Shown here piece after piece: positions 10,476 through 23,362 of a DNA stretch of 64,000 nucleotides (the first letter of the stretch is position 1; each line of letters starts with the position of its first letter). The translations under genes were made by a program, and so were the position numbers. Source of the stretch: Ulva prolifera (Eukaryota > Chlorophyta > Ulvophyceae > Ulvales > Ulvaceae); NCBI GenBank assembly GCA_023078555.1, contig CM041199.1, forward strand, positions 1,674,001 to 1,738,000, written 5' to 3'. The notes beneath the pieces are model-generated. The model was not told the origin of the DNA, ran no database searches, and saw only the letters and a list, made by a program, of their open reading frames with translations.

Positions 10476-12138
10476 TCAAAATCCAAGCGAGTACGGATCG
10501 AATGCCTCTTCACATGGATCGACGTTGGAAGCAAACGCCACATAGTTGACCATTTCGCCATAGTCTTCATCTACGAATTTGTCAATCAAGAGGTCCAGAT
10601 CCTCTTGATTTACCTCTAATGCCAGCTTCACATTCAGAACCTACAAGCAAATGATTGGTGTGGGTGTGGAGCCTGAGGGATGCATGATCTGTCCACATTC
10701 CCAGGGTGTCTATGCACAAAACAAAATCACATTTGCGTCAGATCTTACAAGCCTATGTCAGCTGCTGATCACACCAGCATGTGAGAACGACATACAACAT
10801 ATGTTCCGATTGTACGATGCAGGCTGCAGGGTGCGTTGCTGAGCTATGCTGCACAAGCTTCACAGCAGTTACACACTGGCAAACAAAGCATGGGGAGGAG
10901 TCAATTTATCAAATGATGAACAGCTTTCAAACCAGAGACGCCGCCATGATAAGCAGTGCACTGGTGCATGTACTGCAAAATCGTCCGCCAGATCTACGGC
11001 CAGCGCAGCTCGGCGCAGGTGGCCAGATCAGTCCATGGCAACATGAATGGTCACAGACACGCATACACGGAATAATAGATATCCAAGCATAGCAGACAGC
11101 CGAGCTGCAGAGATCTAGATGATGCAAACCTGCTTGAATTGCTGTGGTGTCACGTGATTGATCAGCCGCACAGAATTCGGATCGCGTGAAGCATCCTCAA
11201 AGAAAGGTTTTACGAGCATTCCACGCTTTGCTGCCTTCTTGGATAGTCCTTCCAAGACCACATGCAGGTGCTCCTCTTTGTCCGGAGACAGCTGCCGCCG
11301 GCAAATTTGGTACCTGGTCTTGTCTAGTAGCTCTTCTGGTTCTGCTGGAATTGTCGCAAATGGGTCTTTGTGAAGGCCCTGGAGGTCAATGTCTTTCAAG
11401 ATGCAGGTACGATTCCAGGTTGCTGTTCACATAATGCCAGTTGTGGGGAAGAAGTCTGCAAAGGATCCAAACCTTCTTCGTGAATATGATGTCCACGTCT
11501 TCAACGAATCGGATCCAGTCGATCATCGACAGGCTGGGTGTGACTTGAACACGGTATGCGTCCACTATGGTTTCGATTTGCTGTGGAGAAAGCTTCTTAT
11601 CTAAGCCAGCTATGCTCAAGCCAGTGATGAAATAGTTTTCGAACATGGTGCCGCTGCGCAACCGGTCAAAGTCAGCCAGGAACTCCTTGACGCGAACACG
11701 ATTTTTGTACACGACCTTCTTCAGCCTGGCCATGCTCTCCTCAAACGAGCAGACCTGTAAGTATTTGCATATTACGAGGATTGTCTCAGAGACATGTCAA
11801 GGCAACGTTTTGACGCAATTGAATACACTATGTCGTCCTTCATCAGAGGTGACACGCCTGAACAAGAGCTGATCCCAGAGCAGAATGACGCACAAGCAAC
11901 ACACCTGAAGCTCCGCCATGACAGGCATGATAGCAAATTGAGACTTCTTTCGGGAATGAAGGGGCTGTTGTAGACGCTCGCTCTGCCTAGTGCAGAACAA
12001 TTGGGCGTCGGCTGTGTGGGCACGTTCGGACAAGGAATGCACTGTCACAATGTCAATAGAGCTGTGTCTAATTGTGATAGATTCTTGAGTTACTGCCGAA
12101 GGTACTGATGTCGCTCCACGGAGAGCACTACACCGCAT
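10476..12138 (-). CDS. EF-hand-like calcium-binding domain protein
   Basis: Four minus-strand exons joined in phase 0: 12138-11905, 11754-11473, 11378-11130, 10640-10476; 309 residues. Exon 2 holds a degenerate EF-hand: VRVKEFLADFDRLRSGTM, then FENYFITGLSIAG and IDWIRFVEDVDIIF. Exon 3 adds a K/R-rich helical region and a second EF-like unit around VKPFFEDASRDPNSV and NHVTPQQFKQ. Exon 4 has DLLIDKFVDEDYGEMVNYVAF. This layout resembles uncharacterised EF-hand proteins of ciliated protists and algae (from memory, not searched), so a flagellar or calcium-signalling role is possible. The loops lack full sets of acidic ligands, and calcium binding may be weak. Exon 1 is low-complexity; translation could instead start at the later MPVMAELQ. 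Confidence 0.72.
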
Positions 12139-12965
12139 GCATGAAGAGGTTTAGGGCATCAAACACTGAGATCATATTTGACAGGAGAAAAATCTTCACT
12201 GATCACAAGTGCAATCCCTCAGAGCAGATGATGCCAACATTGAACATGTGCGTTTGGCTTTTGCTTATTCATTGACTGAACACAACCATTATACAAGCAA
12301 CCCAGTGTTCAATATTTCGTCTTAGTGCTTACAGCTTAGTAAGCTATAGGACACCCTCGGCTCGAATTGAGCTATAGCTTCCTAAGCTATAGGTGCCTTG
12401 CACGTGCAATAGCTTAGCACTTGTGCAAATATCGTGTAACCCTACTTCAACAACATCTACAGGAGCGTCTACGCGCTTAGCAAACAGACTTTTGGTAGTG
12501 CTCGGGCAGCTTGGCTTCAGGCAGACGACCTGCCGTTGCTAGTTACGAAGATGCATATTGCAGCACACCGACACGTGCAAGGATGAGGGATGAGCGGGCG
12601 CTGAATTAATAAGTTCATCTGGTAACAAGCTATACGATGCAGCGTGAATGAGTTTTTCGCTCACTGTAACAGGGGCGCCATGATCAGATTTTAAGTCTGT
12701 TGAACTTTGACTTCATTCAGTCAAAGTTGAATTTTATTGCTGAAAAGCGTTTCTTTGACGAAATATTAAACACTGCTTAGCAACCTCGCTGAAATGGGCA
12801 CATGCTTATCAGGCCTTTACAATATGGGAATACTTGGTTGGCGACGAGCGCCACGACTGCTCTACGACGTCGCATAGCTGCGCAAGCATATGCTCAACCC
12901 AGCACGTCCTGCAGCAATGCACGGGCGGCGCCCGTCACTCTTTGCTTCGAACCGAGTTGACCTCA
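12139..12965. other. AT-richer spacer between the EF-hand gene and PP2A-A
   Basis: No supported exon. AGCTATAG-type words recur at 12342-12350, 12370-12378 and 12385-12393, with small inverted repeats (GCTTAGTAAGC, GCTTCCTAAGC). TTACA at 12817-12821 gives a minus-strand TGTAA about 145 bases after the PP2A-A stop. Confidence 0.6.
12342..12393. repeat. Cluster of AGCTATAG-containing repeats
   Basis: Three copies of the 8-base core within 52 bases, the middle one inside a self-complementary GAGCTATAGCTTC. It lies in the spacer upstream of the EF-hand gene start at 12138 and 3' of PP2A-A, so it could be part of the EF-hand promoter. Confidence 0.55.
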
Positions 12966-15900
12966 TCACGGTGTGAAGCATGTCATTGCTTGGATAGCAA
13001 AAAATTGTACGTCAGTATCGCTGTCCTCTTTCAGCATCGAAAGGACTGGCAGCACTTGATTCGTGACGACACCTCCTTCAAGCTTAGGTGCTAGATTCTG
13101 CAAGCAAGAGCACAGACGTGAGGAACAGTACGGATTTGACATGAAACACATGCAGGAGCTACCGCATGAACACTGTGTCAACTCTTGTACATCATGACAG
13201 AAGGTAGGCCACCAGGAGTTCATAGCAAGACAGGCAGCTGCACATACACACATGTAAACTATCAGAAGACTGCAGAAAGAGTGATATTTTCCCCTGACCC
13301 AGCTCCCTCAACCAACAGTTTGGCTACCACTTAGGTATCGTGATACTGGAAAGGGGTCAGCCTCCAGCCGCCATCACTGAAACCTGTTCGGACTGTCTGC
13401 CCTACCATGTCCGGGTATGCAGGAAGCGTCAGGCGTTAAGCGACACGAAGAAACCGGAGGCTTGCATGGGGCTTTGCAGGAACGGTGGGATCGACACGAT
13501 AACTCTAGCACAGCAACGAGATCACCAAGACATCAAGCATTGTGTGACACAGGCTGTGACGAAAGATGCATCGGTCGCACCTCCAGGACTTTGCAAACGT
13601 TGAACTTGACGTTGGGCACCGGGTCTTCTGCTCTTGCAAGTAGTGCTGGCAAGATCACCTGGGTCAGCTGATCTTCAGATGCCACCTCCACCAGTGCTGG
13701 CAGTGCCTGCACGTAAACCATTGTTGGCACAAGCATACAGTCCGGTATTTGTCAGCTATCACATGTTGATATAGTCAACTGGATGTGTGCTGACTGATTG
13801 GCAGCAGACCGAAACCACACTTTTCGAGATCAGGAGATCTTGCATTAAGCTGCCTTTGCAATGTGCAACATCATACCACTGGTACGATATTCCCCTGTGA
13901 ACAGCGGTTGGCGCACATCAGGTACCATCACACATCACCACTTAAACAAAACATGATTGTTCAAGCTCGACCCGAAAGAACTGTGTATGCAATGCAACAA
14001 GTGACACACCTGCATACAGGTGATCCTAAACAGGTAGAATTGCTCCTGCAGTTGCCTGAGGATCAGGGGCACTGCCTTCGCAGTTGTCCACGACTCCCCG
14101 AACACCTCCGCAACATCTATAAGTGCCTGCAATCATTTCACACGTTGTAAAGCGCAAGCCTGCAGAGCCTCAGCAATCACCATGCTCAATTTCAGGAGAG
14201 CTAGCGACCACGTCAGCCATGCAGCTACCTGTATGCTTGCAGCATTCATATGTCCCCCCACGGACACGGCTAAGTAATTCGAGATGTACGTCGCTTTACA
14301 TGGTCTCTGGGCTGTGCAGTGAGAAGCATGCTATGACATGCTGGTATTGTTGTGACACAGCATCATCGGCCGGGGCCTGACTGCGGATACACCTTCGGAG
14401 GGCTGACATACAGCTCATGGACTCACAGAAAATGCACTCACGCCCTGCAACTCGCTGTATACAGACAAACACAACATTGATCCATGGGCACCGCTGTCCT
14501 GAACCAACATGTTGGTTCACCAAACGGGTGGTCAAGAGACTCCTCAGCCACCGATGCCCAGCTGGCAGGTGCACAGCAGGATGCCAGATGCTCTCAAGAG
14601 TGTAAAATACCAATCAACATACCATTGCCACGTCATGTGGACTGGTGGCTGCCCGGTCATGCCACAAAACAACTGGACCAGGCTTCCGCCTGTGGCAATT
14701 TTGCGGTGTGACCGCTATACCACCATAACCTTGCATGTCGCGACATGCAGAGATCCAGTGCTGTACCAGTCACATCAATGGATTGCCACACTGCCCCACA
14801 CAAAGCAAGGGGCCGCAGCACACGCACCTTTGTGGCGGCCTCGCGGATGACAGCGACGGGATCGCATAGCCAGTCGCAGTGGCGCGGCAGCAGCTTGGTC
14901 TCGTAAAAGTCGACGCCGAGCTGGCGCGCGAGCAGCGGCAGCTGCTGGATGACCGCGTGCCGCACCCGCCAGTGCGAGTCGACCGCGAGCTCCTCCATCG
15001 CGGGCACCACGCTCGCCTTGAGCCGCTCGCTGCCGAGCGCATCTTGCGCGTGGTGCAGGTTGGTGATGATGTTGAGCCGCACGTCCGGCACCTGCGGCGC
15101 GGCAGCGCTGTCGGGCGGCTGCGAGCGGGCGCTGTGAAACGCCGGCTGTCGGCCCGCGAGGCTGTCGCAGCAGGCGCACTCGTGCGGATGCGCATCAGCT
15201 GGCACCAGCCGTCACATTGGAGCGAAACAGAGGGCCACCAGGGGGCAGTCATGCGCGGGTCGTGACGTGCAACACATATCCCCAAGAGAGGGAATTGACG
15301 CCTACGATGCTGCTGCTGTCAGGATGACGGGCGCTGTGGCGCCTGGTCACGCATGGAAGCCAAACAGAGGTCCGCTCCAGCAAGCACCCCGGTCTGGCGC
15401 AGATTTGCACAGCGCGTCGATAAGATACACCATGTGCATGGCATAGGCCCCGTTGCACAGCTGCGAGGCTGGGGGGATCAACACCGCAGGGACAGGAGGT
15501 GGGAGGGCCGCACCTTATCTTTGAGCAGCGCCAGGATGAGGCTCAGCACATCTGCTGACGCCTCCTCATGGACGCAGCGTGACGTCAGCTGCAGGACGTT
15601 GGAGGCGAGCGCGATGCGCACGGCCTGGCTGTTGTCTGCCGCCAGGCTTTTCAGCGGCAGCATGATCTCTGACATGAACGCCGGCTTGCTTAACGGGGCG
15701 TGTTTGCAAAAGTCCACAACGGCCTCCGCGGCCGCCGTCCGCACCTCGGCCTCTTGATCCTGCGCACGGTCATCACGATCGTGTGCGAGCCTGCTGCGGT
15801 ACTCACTGTGCACCGAGCTGACGGATGGCAGGTCGCCTAGGACCCAGAAAGACCGAATACACCGCTCCAGCCTGCGCTGAACAATCATTCGGCACACTTG

Positions 15901-18720
15901 ATCAGGCATTGAGACATGTACGCCTGGTCCCCCGAATACAGTACTGTCGTCACATTCTGCAGTGGTTCATGTGCATCGCAGACTAGACCTGCATCTGCGA
16001 AACACAGGAGTGTGGCACGATGAACGAACGAAGCCGCCTGCGAAGAACAAACCTGTAGCAAGGACACGAAGGACTTGACGAGGTGGGATTCTGTGACAGA
16101 GGGGCCGAACGCTTCCGCGAGCGCAGGGGTCTTTGCTGCCGCAGCGTGCCGCACTCGCCACGACCGGTCTCCAATGACGGCTGACGCGGCGTCGAGCACG
16201 TCCCCCGCGACCTCAGTTTCTGCCAGAGCCTTTGCGAACGCCGGCATCGAGTCCAGCGCGAGCTTGCGAACGCTCTCCTGATCATCCTTGAGCAGATGAG
16301 TCAGCATTGGCAGCAATACCTGCGGCGTTCCCCCACCTTCAAGCACCGGGGCGGCAGCGGTATCAGACAGCAGCGCAGCCGCTCATACCCTGACGAAAGG
16401 CACTGAGGTTGACCTGAGCACAAGGACTTCCAGAGCAGCCTCGTCCACCAGATGGAAGCAGGGCAGACATGCTCTGGGGCGACGCCAACCCAGATGCTCT
16501 CTGCCGAGGCGATGCAGCTGAATCGTGCACACGAAATTCGACAGGGTGGCAACGGCATAGCGTGGACCGAGAAACACCACGGCGATTCTGCGCTCGTGGT
16601 TGCAGAATCAGGACCTGCCACCAGCTGAAGATGCAGCCAGGCACTGCTACTGGAGGCATCCAGCTGTGGGTGCGCCGCACCTGTTGAGCAGTCCTGGTGT
16701 CAACGGCGGCGGCGAGGGGACCAACGTTCGATGCGGCCGCCCGCCTCACCATCGGCGTGTCGTCCCGGCATAAATCTCGGAACATGGAGCACAGCTCCTG
16801 TGCGATGGCGGTGTCACCGCTGACGGGGGGGTACGTCGCTGCAAACAGGCTGCACGCCGAGACCCGGGTCGTGAACCATTCCCCCCCTTTGAGCCTCTGC
16901 AGCACACAGCAATGGGCGTCATGCTCAGATATGCACGCTCGTGGACGCAGCAACTGCCTCCGCGGCAGAACAGTGCTGCACCCAGGTGCACAAGTTGTGC
17001 TGCACAAAAGGCACCGACTCTGATCTGTTTGCAAAGTGCTGACACCCGCCATGGCCATGCATGGCCATCCATCATGGACCTGCAGGGCGTGCTTCAATCG
17101 CTGTCAACCTGGCCCTGTAGATTGCAGCCTTGGAACCATGACTCAGCTTGTCGGCTGCGCGTGCTGGCTGCAACGGCAAGTAAAGCGCACCCGCACACAC
17201 GGCACCAGATGCTCTAAAGCCTGCTCTGCTGTGAATGAACCCGCTACTTTACTCAGGCTCTGGACAGCAGCATCCCTCACAACAGTCTCCTCTTCCCGGG
17301 CCAGCTTCTCTAGCAATGGAACAAGGCTGTCTGCATAGGCAGGTCCGCCAACGAGAGGCACCATTTTGCCAACCTGTACAGACGACGTAGCGTGACACAA
17401 TTTTCAGACCGTGGTTCTGCAAGCATCAATGCTCCCTGCTTTGGCATTGCGTGTGAAATCTTCAGGGAGTGGCAGCGCACCTCCTCAGCCAGAGCCACCA
17501 TGAGCTCATCCTCTGGAGGTGTGGAGTCAAGAAGGTAAGGAAGCAGCTCTTGCCGTGTTCGTAGCTCACCGAGCGCAAGAGCGATGGTGCTCAGGCGGCG
17601 GATGCTGTTGAGCTTGAGAGCAACATCGTCGTCCCGCAACTCGTCACTGCATGAGTACAACATGTTGTCAGCTGCGTTGTTCAATTCAACAACAGGCGGT
17701 GATCATCTGCACATGTCCATCTACATGCCAATGGTGTGCAGAAGCGATGCAGGTTTACGTCCAGCCGGATGCTCCACATGACTGAATGGTTGAGATCGGT
17801 GTGTCTCATCGAAACGCACACAGAGTGATCACGTCTCCCATCGACCTGCCTACCTTGATCAACAGGCACATTCCGCATCAGAAACACTGAGCATACATCC
17901 CACAGCTGCAGTCTCACACATGTCACAATTGTGACTGCTGCCGCGGAAGATAGCCAAGTAGAATGATTCAACCTAGCTACAGACGTGCATGCCGCTGTCC
18001 GACAGTGTGCTGTGCTTGTTTACTCCACTCAGACGCAGGCATTGCACCCTCCACATGGCAGACCTGCTCAGGAAAACAGCGCGATGTTCCTGCAACTAGC
18101 GTTTAAGCTATTACGCAGGAGTCTCACTGGCAATCAGTGGCAAGCGTCGCACGTTTGGTGCGTTATGGTGGAGCATTGAAAACCGGCCTTTCGCGACGAC
18201 ATTGTACATGAACGCAAGGAACTATGAGACGTCATCAGATAGATACGAACAGACACACAGCACGTAATTACGTTCCAGCAAAGTTTATACTCTGCAGCGG
18301 ATTCTTTCTCGCATCGTTCAGGGCTTACTGCCGAGGCCAATTCCGCCCAGAATCGGTCAGTGAAGGTCGCCAGCAACACCCCAGCCATACACTGAACGGC
18401 ACCAGATGTACGATACAGACGACAGAGACGTGTCTGGGAAACGTTGAATCCCGCATCGTCCGTATTCTGCCGTCTTCACCAACGACTAGAGAATAGGAGC
18501 CCATAACGCATGCGGATCGGATCAGCTATAAACCAGAATGATAATTAGAGACACATGTACACGCACGTAACTGTCCCAGATCCATAGTCCGCGGCTGCCG
18601 CAAGGACGCGCGTCTCTGCAGCACATCGTGACCGTACCAGGCGTTCAAGAATGTCAAGAAAGAATCGCACATCAAGACAGCAATTGGATAAAGCCTCTCA
18701 TCATTGGGTTGTGTCGCCAT
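12966..18720 (-). CDS. PP2AA: Serine/threonine protein phosphatase 2A, 65-kDa scaffold subunit A (HEAT repeats)
   Basis: Scaffold subunit that holds the PP2A catalytic C and regulatory B subunits. Ten minus-strand exons: 18720-18671, 17646-17481, 17373-17191, 16896-16681, 16319-16053, 15759-15514, 15091-14828, 14126-14010, 13706-13581, 13097-12966; 588 residues, against 589 in human. All junctions keep phase. The start [16 protein letters not shown] and the exon 2 continuation [20 protein letters not shown] match the family N-terminus. HEAT repeats run throughout: [87 protein letters not shown] and [15 protein letters not shown]. Most exons hold one or two repeats. Exon 1 is only 50 bases and is separated by a 1.0-kb intron that holds a SANT-like candidate exon. 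Expected in cytosol and nucleus. Confidence 0.97.
18272..18391 (-). CDS. Candidate exon with SANT/Myb-like helix pair inside PP2A-A intron 1
   Basis: Between a GTTCAG acceptor and an AAC|GTAATT donor, 40 codons encode [19 protein letters not shown], then [11 protein letters not shown]. The spacing of W, LA, V, C and AEY resembles the second and third helices of SANT domains. It is on the same strand as PP2A-A but cannot be part of it. Other open frames on this strand lie at 18992-19234, 19179-19367 and 19480-19662 but are not clearly joined to it. It could be a nested gene, a relic or chance. Confidence 0.25.
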
Positions 18721-20017
18721 GCTTTAGACTGCGATGCCAGGACCACGAGTCAGTCCGCCCGTGCCACTTCGTGATTAAACTGTCGCTGAACACGAATGAT
18801 GCCCGCTCTCGCTCCGCAAACGAAGTTGATCAGATGTCGTGATGCAGTGGAAGCCACTGTAGAGGGCTCGGCTCTAACATTGTGTTACCCGGCCCCGCAT
18901 TTTATTGCACGGTCAAGAGCGGATAGTGGCTGCTGTTCGAACAGCACATGTCAGATCGATGCTCATGATGTATGCCAGTTACCTTGTGATTCTATGCGGC
19001 TCTATGTATGTCTCGTTGCTGAGCGACACCGTCCTGTCCAATGCATGCATAGGCTTTTTGGTATTCACTGTCAACTTGCGTTGCGCAGACCACATCAACG
19101 ATGTTTTGTAGCAATTGGAAACGCGATTGTTCCTCAGAGTCGATTGTGCGCCCAGGAACAGCATGAGTGTTCAGTGCGTCATTTTGAAAGGGTGTCTGGA
19201 TGCTCGTTACGAACTCCTGGACCACTTGCGTCATCGTCCGCGTGGACTGTTTCTGTCTCTTCTATCATAGAAATTTCAGCCATATTTAGCACGTGTGAGG
19301 ACGAATGAACATTCACAGTGACACCATGACCGCCGGGGCCAGGAGAATGCATGACATGCCTCGACATGCTGCCACACTCAGCCTGAGAGGATCGCAGACC
19401 ATCATGTCAATGCGTCAGCCATATAATGGCATGAGCTGGAGGTTTGGATCACAAAGAAAGGTCTACACTGTCGCTGCGATCACTCGTTGCTGCTGGCCTC
19501 CAACATAAGCCGGTGCGACAGTCCCCCATCGGTATCGGATGGACGTGCCCTCTCCGAAACGCGTTCCTCTAAGATGTTACGAATACAAAATGGATGTGAT
19601 TCCTCTTGTTTGCTTGCAGAAGTGCTTCTGGCGCCGACGCTTGTCGTAGTGCAAACAATCACCTGACAAAGCGAACCACCTCAGACGGCACGGTGCTGAC
19701 AGATACCTGATTCGGAGCGCTGGACGGCTCGCAGGCAGGAGCGCAGCTAGGTGAGATGCAGAGGCACGGTTGATTCAAGCCAACTGTATGTGCAAGTCGC
19801 AGGTTCTCTCCGACATTTGCAAAGCTAATCCCGCATCACGACTGTTTGACTTCGAGGTGCAGTATGAATCCGCGTCTGAAGCATGCGAGGTCTGCAAATA
19901 GCCTGTCATGTTGCGTATTGTTTGTGTCACCAATATCCAGATTCAGTCGCAACAGCGGTGCCAGCCATCACAGCCCTGCAGGTGTGAGACCACAGCAACA
20001 GCATCGCAGCGTGGCAC
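18721..20017. other. Divergent spacer between PP2A-A (-) and the unknown + gene
   Basis: 1.3 kb holding the promoters of both neighbours. Minus-strand frames at 18992-19234, 19179-19367 and 19480-19662 have protein-like composition (acidic, and one with an FCIRNIL stretch like an eh1 repressor motif). They overlap each other in different frames and lack consensus splice sites, so I do not call a gene. Confidence 0.45.
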
Positions 20018-22962
20018 ATGGCAGAGCCTCGATCAGAGCCTCGATCAATTCGAAGGGATGCCCACACTTGGCAAGATATACCCAGGACAGCCTTGGGTGA
20101 TGCACTTGGCACATTTGCTGATGCCTTGGCCCGTACATCCATTACAAAGGCCCTCATGGAAGCAAGGGCCCACCAGGGGAGCCAGCAGTGGTACTGTGGA
20201 GGCCCAAAAACATCTTACGTCTATAGACCTCCACACCATCGCTACCGCACTGACAAGACCATCTCAAAAGTTCTGTACAACACTGATGGTACCGTTGGAT
20301 GCGAGCGGATACCTGCCAATATTTCTAACACTAGGGAACTTTGGTCCGTTCCATGATTTATGCCTGTCCTTCCGTTCTGGCATTGTCAGCAGTGCAATGC
20401 AATGAAAGTGATTGAATCTCGGGAACATCCGGCCAAGCTATGTGTGTCCATGGGCGCATGCAGAGCAGCTTTGCCTGTTGTACCAGACCAGCGATCAGCT
20501 GTTCTGTATGCTCTCCCGCCTATGCACACTTCGAAACCTGTGGGCAGATCCGATTCCCGATCGCTTTGCGTCCGTGCAAGCATGCAAAAGGCATACAGAC
20601 ACAGCATACTACCTGGAAACCTATGACTCCGCCCAACAAACCCTTCTGGCTCTACGCTATGTTTCTTACAAGCACCGTTGACACTGAGTGCTGCCGGCCC
20701 ATCAGTGGATGTTGCGCTCCTCGGCCACCTTCGCCAACGGTACCCAGACATCCGACGTTCTGCAACTCCCAGCTGCTGCATGTACCGACAGCATCGTCAT
20801 TGGACACCTGAGATGTCAAGGCACACCAAACAGATGCACTGCTCTACAGGGAAACATGGGCTCCCAACAAGCAGGCAGGCCTACCGCCAAAGCTCACATT
20901 TACTGCTGTCAGACAGGAGCGGAACCTCAGCCCGGAGCTGACAGGCAGCCAGATGCAAGGGAAGTGGAGTGGGCCGATGCAGCGCCACAGCGTCCGCCTT
21001 GACTACGACACCCGCAGCCAGGCCGTGACGGTCGAGGCAGATGGGGTCGTGGTGCAGCAGCAGGTGCAGAACCGCCTGGGAGTGCCACTGGAGCCGTGGG
21101 ACCTCCACGTCGGGGCTGTGCTTGACATCCTCGGCCAGAAGGTGACCCTGGCCTCGTGCAATCTGGCGGTGCGGCCCACACCCGGTGACAAGGTGCACCT
21201 CACACTCCGATATCGTCCCATATGGGACAGGCGGGCGAACGAGAATGGAAATCTCGCCTGACCAAGTTTCGCATCGGTCACGCATCCATAAGTCTGTTTC
21301 CATATGGGGGCCCGAGTGGGTTCAGCAACTGCGATTCGCCTTGAAACCATGTTGATGCACACTGCTCGGATTTTTGCAAGCAAACATGTATGTATCTGCC
21401 ACGATCCCGTACGGGCACCGTGGTCAGCACTCCTGCATCCAGCAGTGGCCAATTGGCACGCCCGACATAGGTGAATGTACTCACTGTGTAGTATTTATGC
21501 GCGTGCGGTAGTTCATGTGGCCGGGGATCCTTGGAACATTTGTGGACGGCTGAAGCCCAGGTGGTGGTCATCAACGCGACTGTGATTGTCGTTGGGAACG
21601 CGGTACTTTTAATGGTCACTGCAGGCGATCCTCCTCGGGCAACTGGCCTGGTTTACGACAGGGAGCTCGGCGCCGTGGTAATGCTTGATCTGCCGCAATG
21701 CAGACACGGGCATGGCTGGCGGGCCAGGCAGATCGGTTGGTGAGGACCCGCAAGCTTCTCGAGGCCGAGCTGTCCAAGTTCATACACGTGGAGCCCGTCC
21801 AGGAGCGGTACGCCCGGGGGTGCATCAGCCCTGCGGACTGCGCGCTGCAGCCACTCAACCCGCGTGACCCGAAGTTCACGTCCCGCGGTAACCTGTGCCT
21901 GCGCCGCCTTGTTGAGGAGGTGCGCCCACCTCGCTGTGGATGCGCCTGCACAGGCCGATCGGTCTGCCTGCTGTGTCACGGTGACGTCTCCAGCAGCCGA
22001 GCATACTGCAGCAGCTTCATGGAGACCCCCGTCAGGCTGGTACCGTCATGGATGACTATACGCTCGCAGCCACGCTGGCCAGCTGCAGCATTGTTCGGCT
22101 TGTCCACATGTTTGGTCAAACAACCTGTCAAATTGGACATGAGCATGAGATGTAAGTCCCATCGATGCAGCCACAGCACAGCCAGCCATGGTGGAGAATG
22201 GCCATGTGCATACTGTTGAAGCACAGCTAGAATATGCCATGCAGTCACGATGCGTAGCTGCCTGGAGCCGTCAACGTATGTCTATAGAGTTAAATGTCGC
22301 TGATGTTGTACATGCACATCTCTAGCTTGAGCTGTGGAAGCTCTGCATGGACCTGACGTTTCAGGTTATGCAGCCTTGGGCATACCAACTTCATTGACTG
22401 GTGACAAGGTTGGCAGGTCCACTGCCTTGACTGAGTGGCCATTGTGCTAAATTTGATGTATACTAGTGGCAACAGGAGAAGGGCGCATTGCCTAATACCA
22501 GCAAGTATAGATGTCCTGTTAAGATAGGGCTTGTGAATGGGGACGTGGATAGCACATGACTCGGGATCACTGAGCGCAACGCCCGGGGTCGTTAGCGCAA
22601 GAAGAACGCCTGTCTTGACTGTTCAGGTGGAGGAGCTGCGCATGCGACTGGCACAATTCCGTCGACAACTGCCGCAATACGGCGCCAAGCCTGCACCAGA
22701 GGATGGTGTTCTGCTGAAGGGTCCGTTTGACACTCCTGAGGACTGGGACCCAAAGACATTTGCCGCATCGCAAAGACCACCCCATTGTACAAACCCCGTC
22801 CACGACGAGGAGCATAGAATGTCTCCCAAGGACTACTTGGAGTGGCTCGCATCGATTCCACTAGCCAGTACTGCTGCCCTAGCACCCCTGAGTCACATGG
22901 AGCCTGAGGAAGTGGATTCCGCCAAGCAGTGTGTTGCAAGGTCGCGTGCTCAGGCCAAGTAG
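20018..22962 (+). CDS. Unrecognised protein, five exons
   Basis: Exons: 20018-20288, 20464-20660, 20821-21168, 21704-21919, 22627-22962; 455 residues, all in phase. The last three exons are secure: TFTAVRQERNLSPELTG and LEPWDLHVGAVLDILGQKV, then TRAWLAGQADRLVRTRKLLE (helical) spliced at GCG|GTGCGG, then VEELRMRLAQFRRQLPQYG and an acidic tail with MSPKDYLEWLASIPL. The first two exons and the ATG at 20018 are less certain. Exon 2 has a helical EQLCLLYQTSDQLFCML and DTAYYLETYDSAQQTLLALR. No signal peptide or membrane segment is visible. The combination of a small beta-rich middle and helical ends suggests a structural or adaptor protein. A ciliary role is possible but unsupported. TGTAA at 22987-22991 lies 25 bases after the stop. 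Confidence 0.7.
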
Positions 22963-22986
22963 ACACAACGATTGAGTGCAGCGAAG

Positions 22987-22991
22987 TGTAA
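22987..22991 (+). terminator. Candidate poly(A) signal TGTAA
   Basis: TGTAA 25 bases after the stop at 22962. TGTAA is the usual chlorophyte poly(A) signal, but a 5-mer is common by chance. Confidence 0.4.
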
Positions 22992-23362
22992 CACCTGGCA
23001 AAAACGCTTGTGACGCAGGCTACTATCCTCGAGATGCTGATGCATGGAGTGTGCACCATACCTGTCATGACAACCTTGGGCTGCTGCCATCTTCAGTTCT
23101 GAGTGATCCTGAGTGGAACGGTGTCTTCACAAGGAAGACCATCCTGGGGTCCCGCACAAGCGATTGAGCTACCTCACAGCATTGCAAGGTACTCAAGATC
23201 CAGAACATGCCTACGGAAAATTAGCACGGACGCAGCTGAGCTCAACATGCAGGCCTGGCCATGCTTCGTTACAAAGTGTGATGCACTGCAACATATGCAG
23301 CAGTCGCATCTGATGGAGCAAGTCCATAAGCACACATTGACCTAGTATGATCCGTAATGTGC

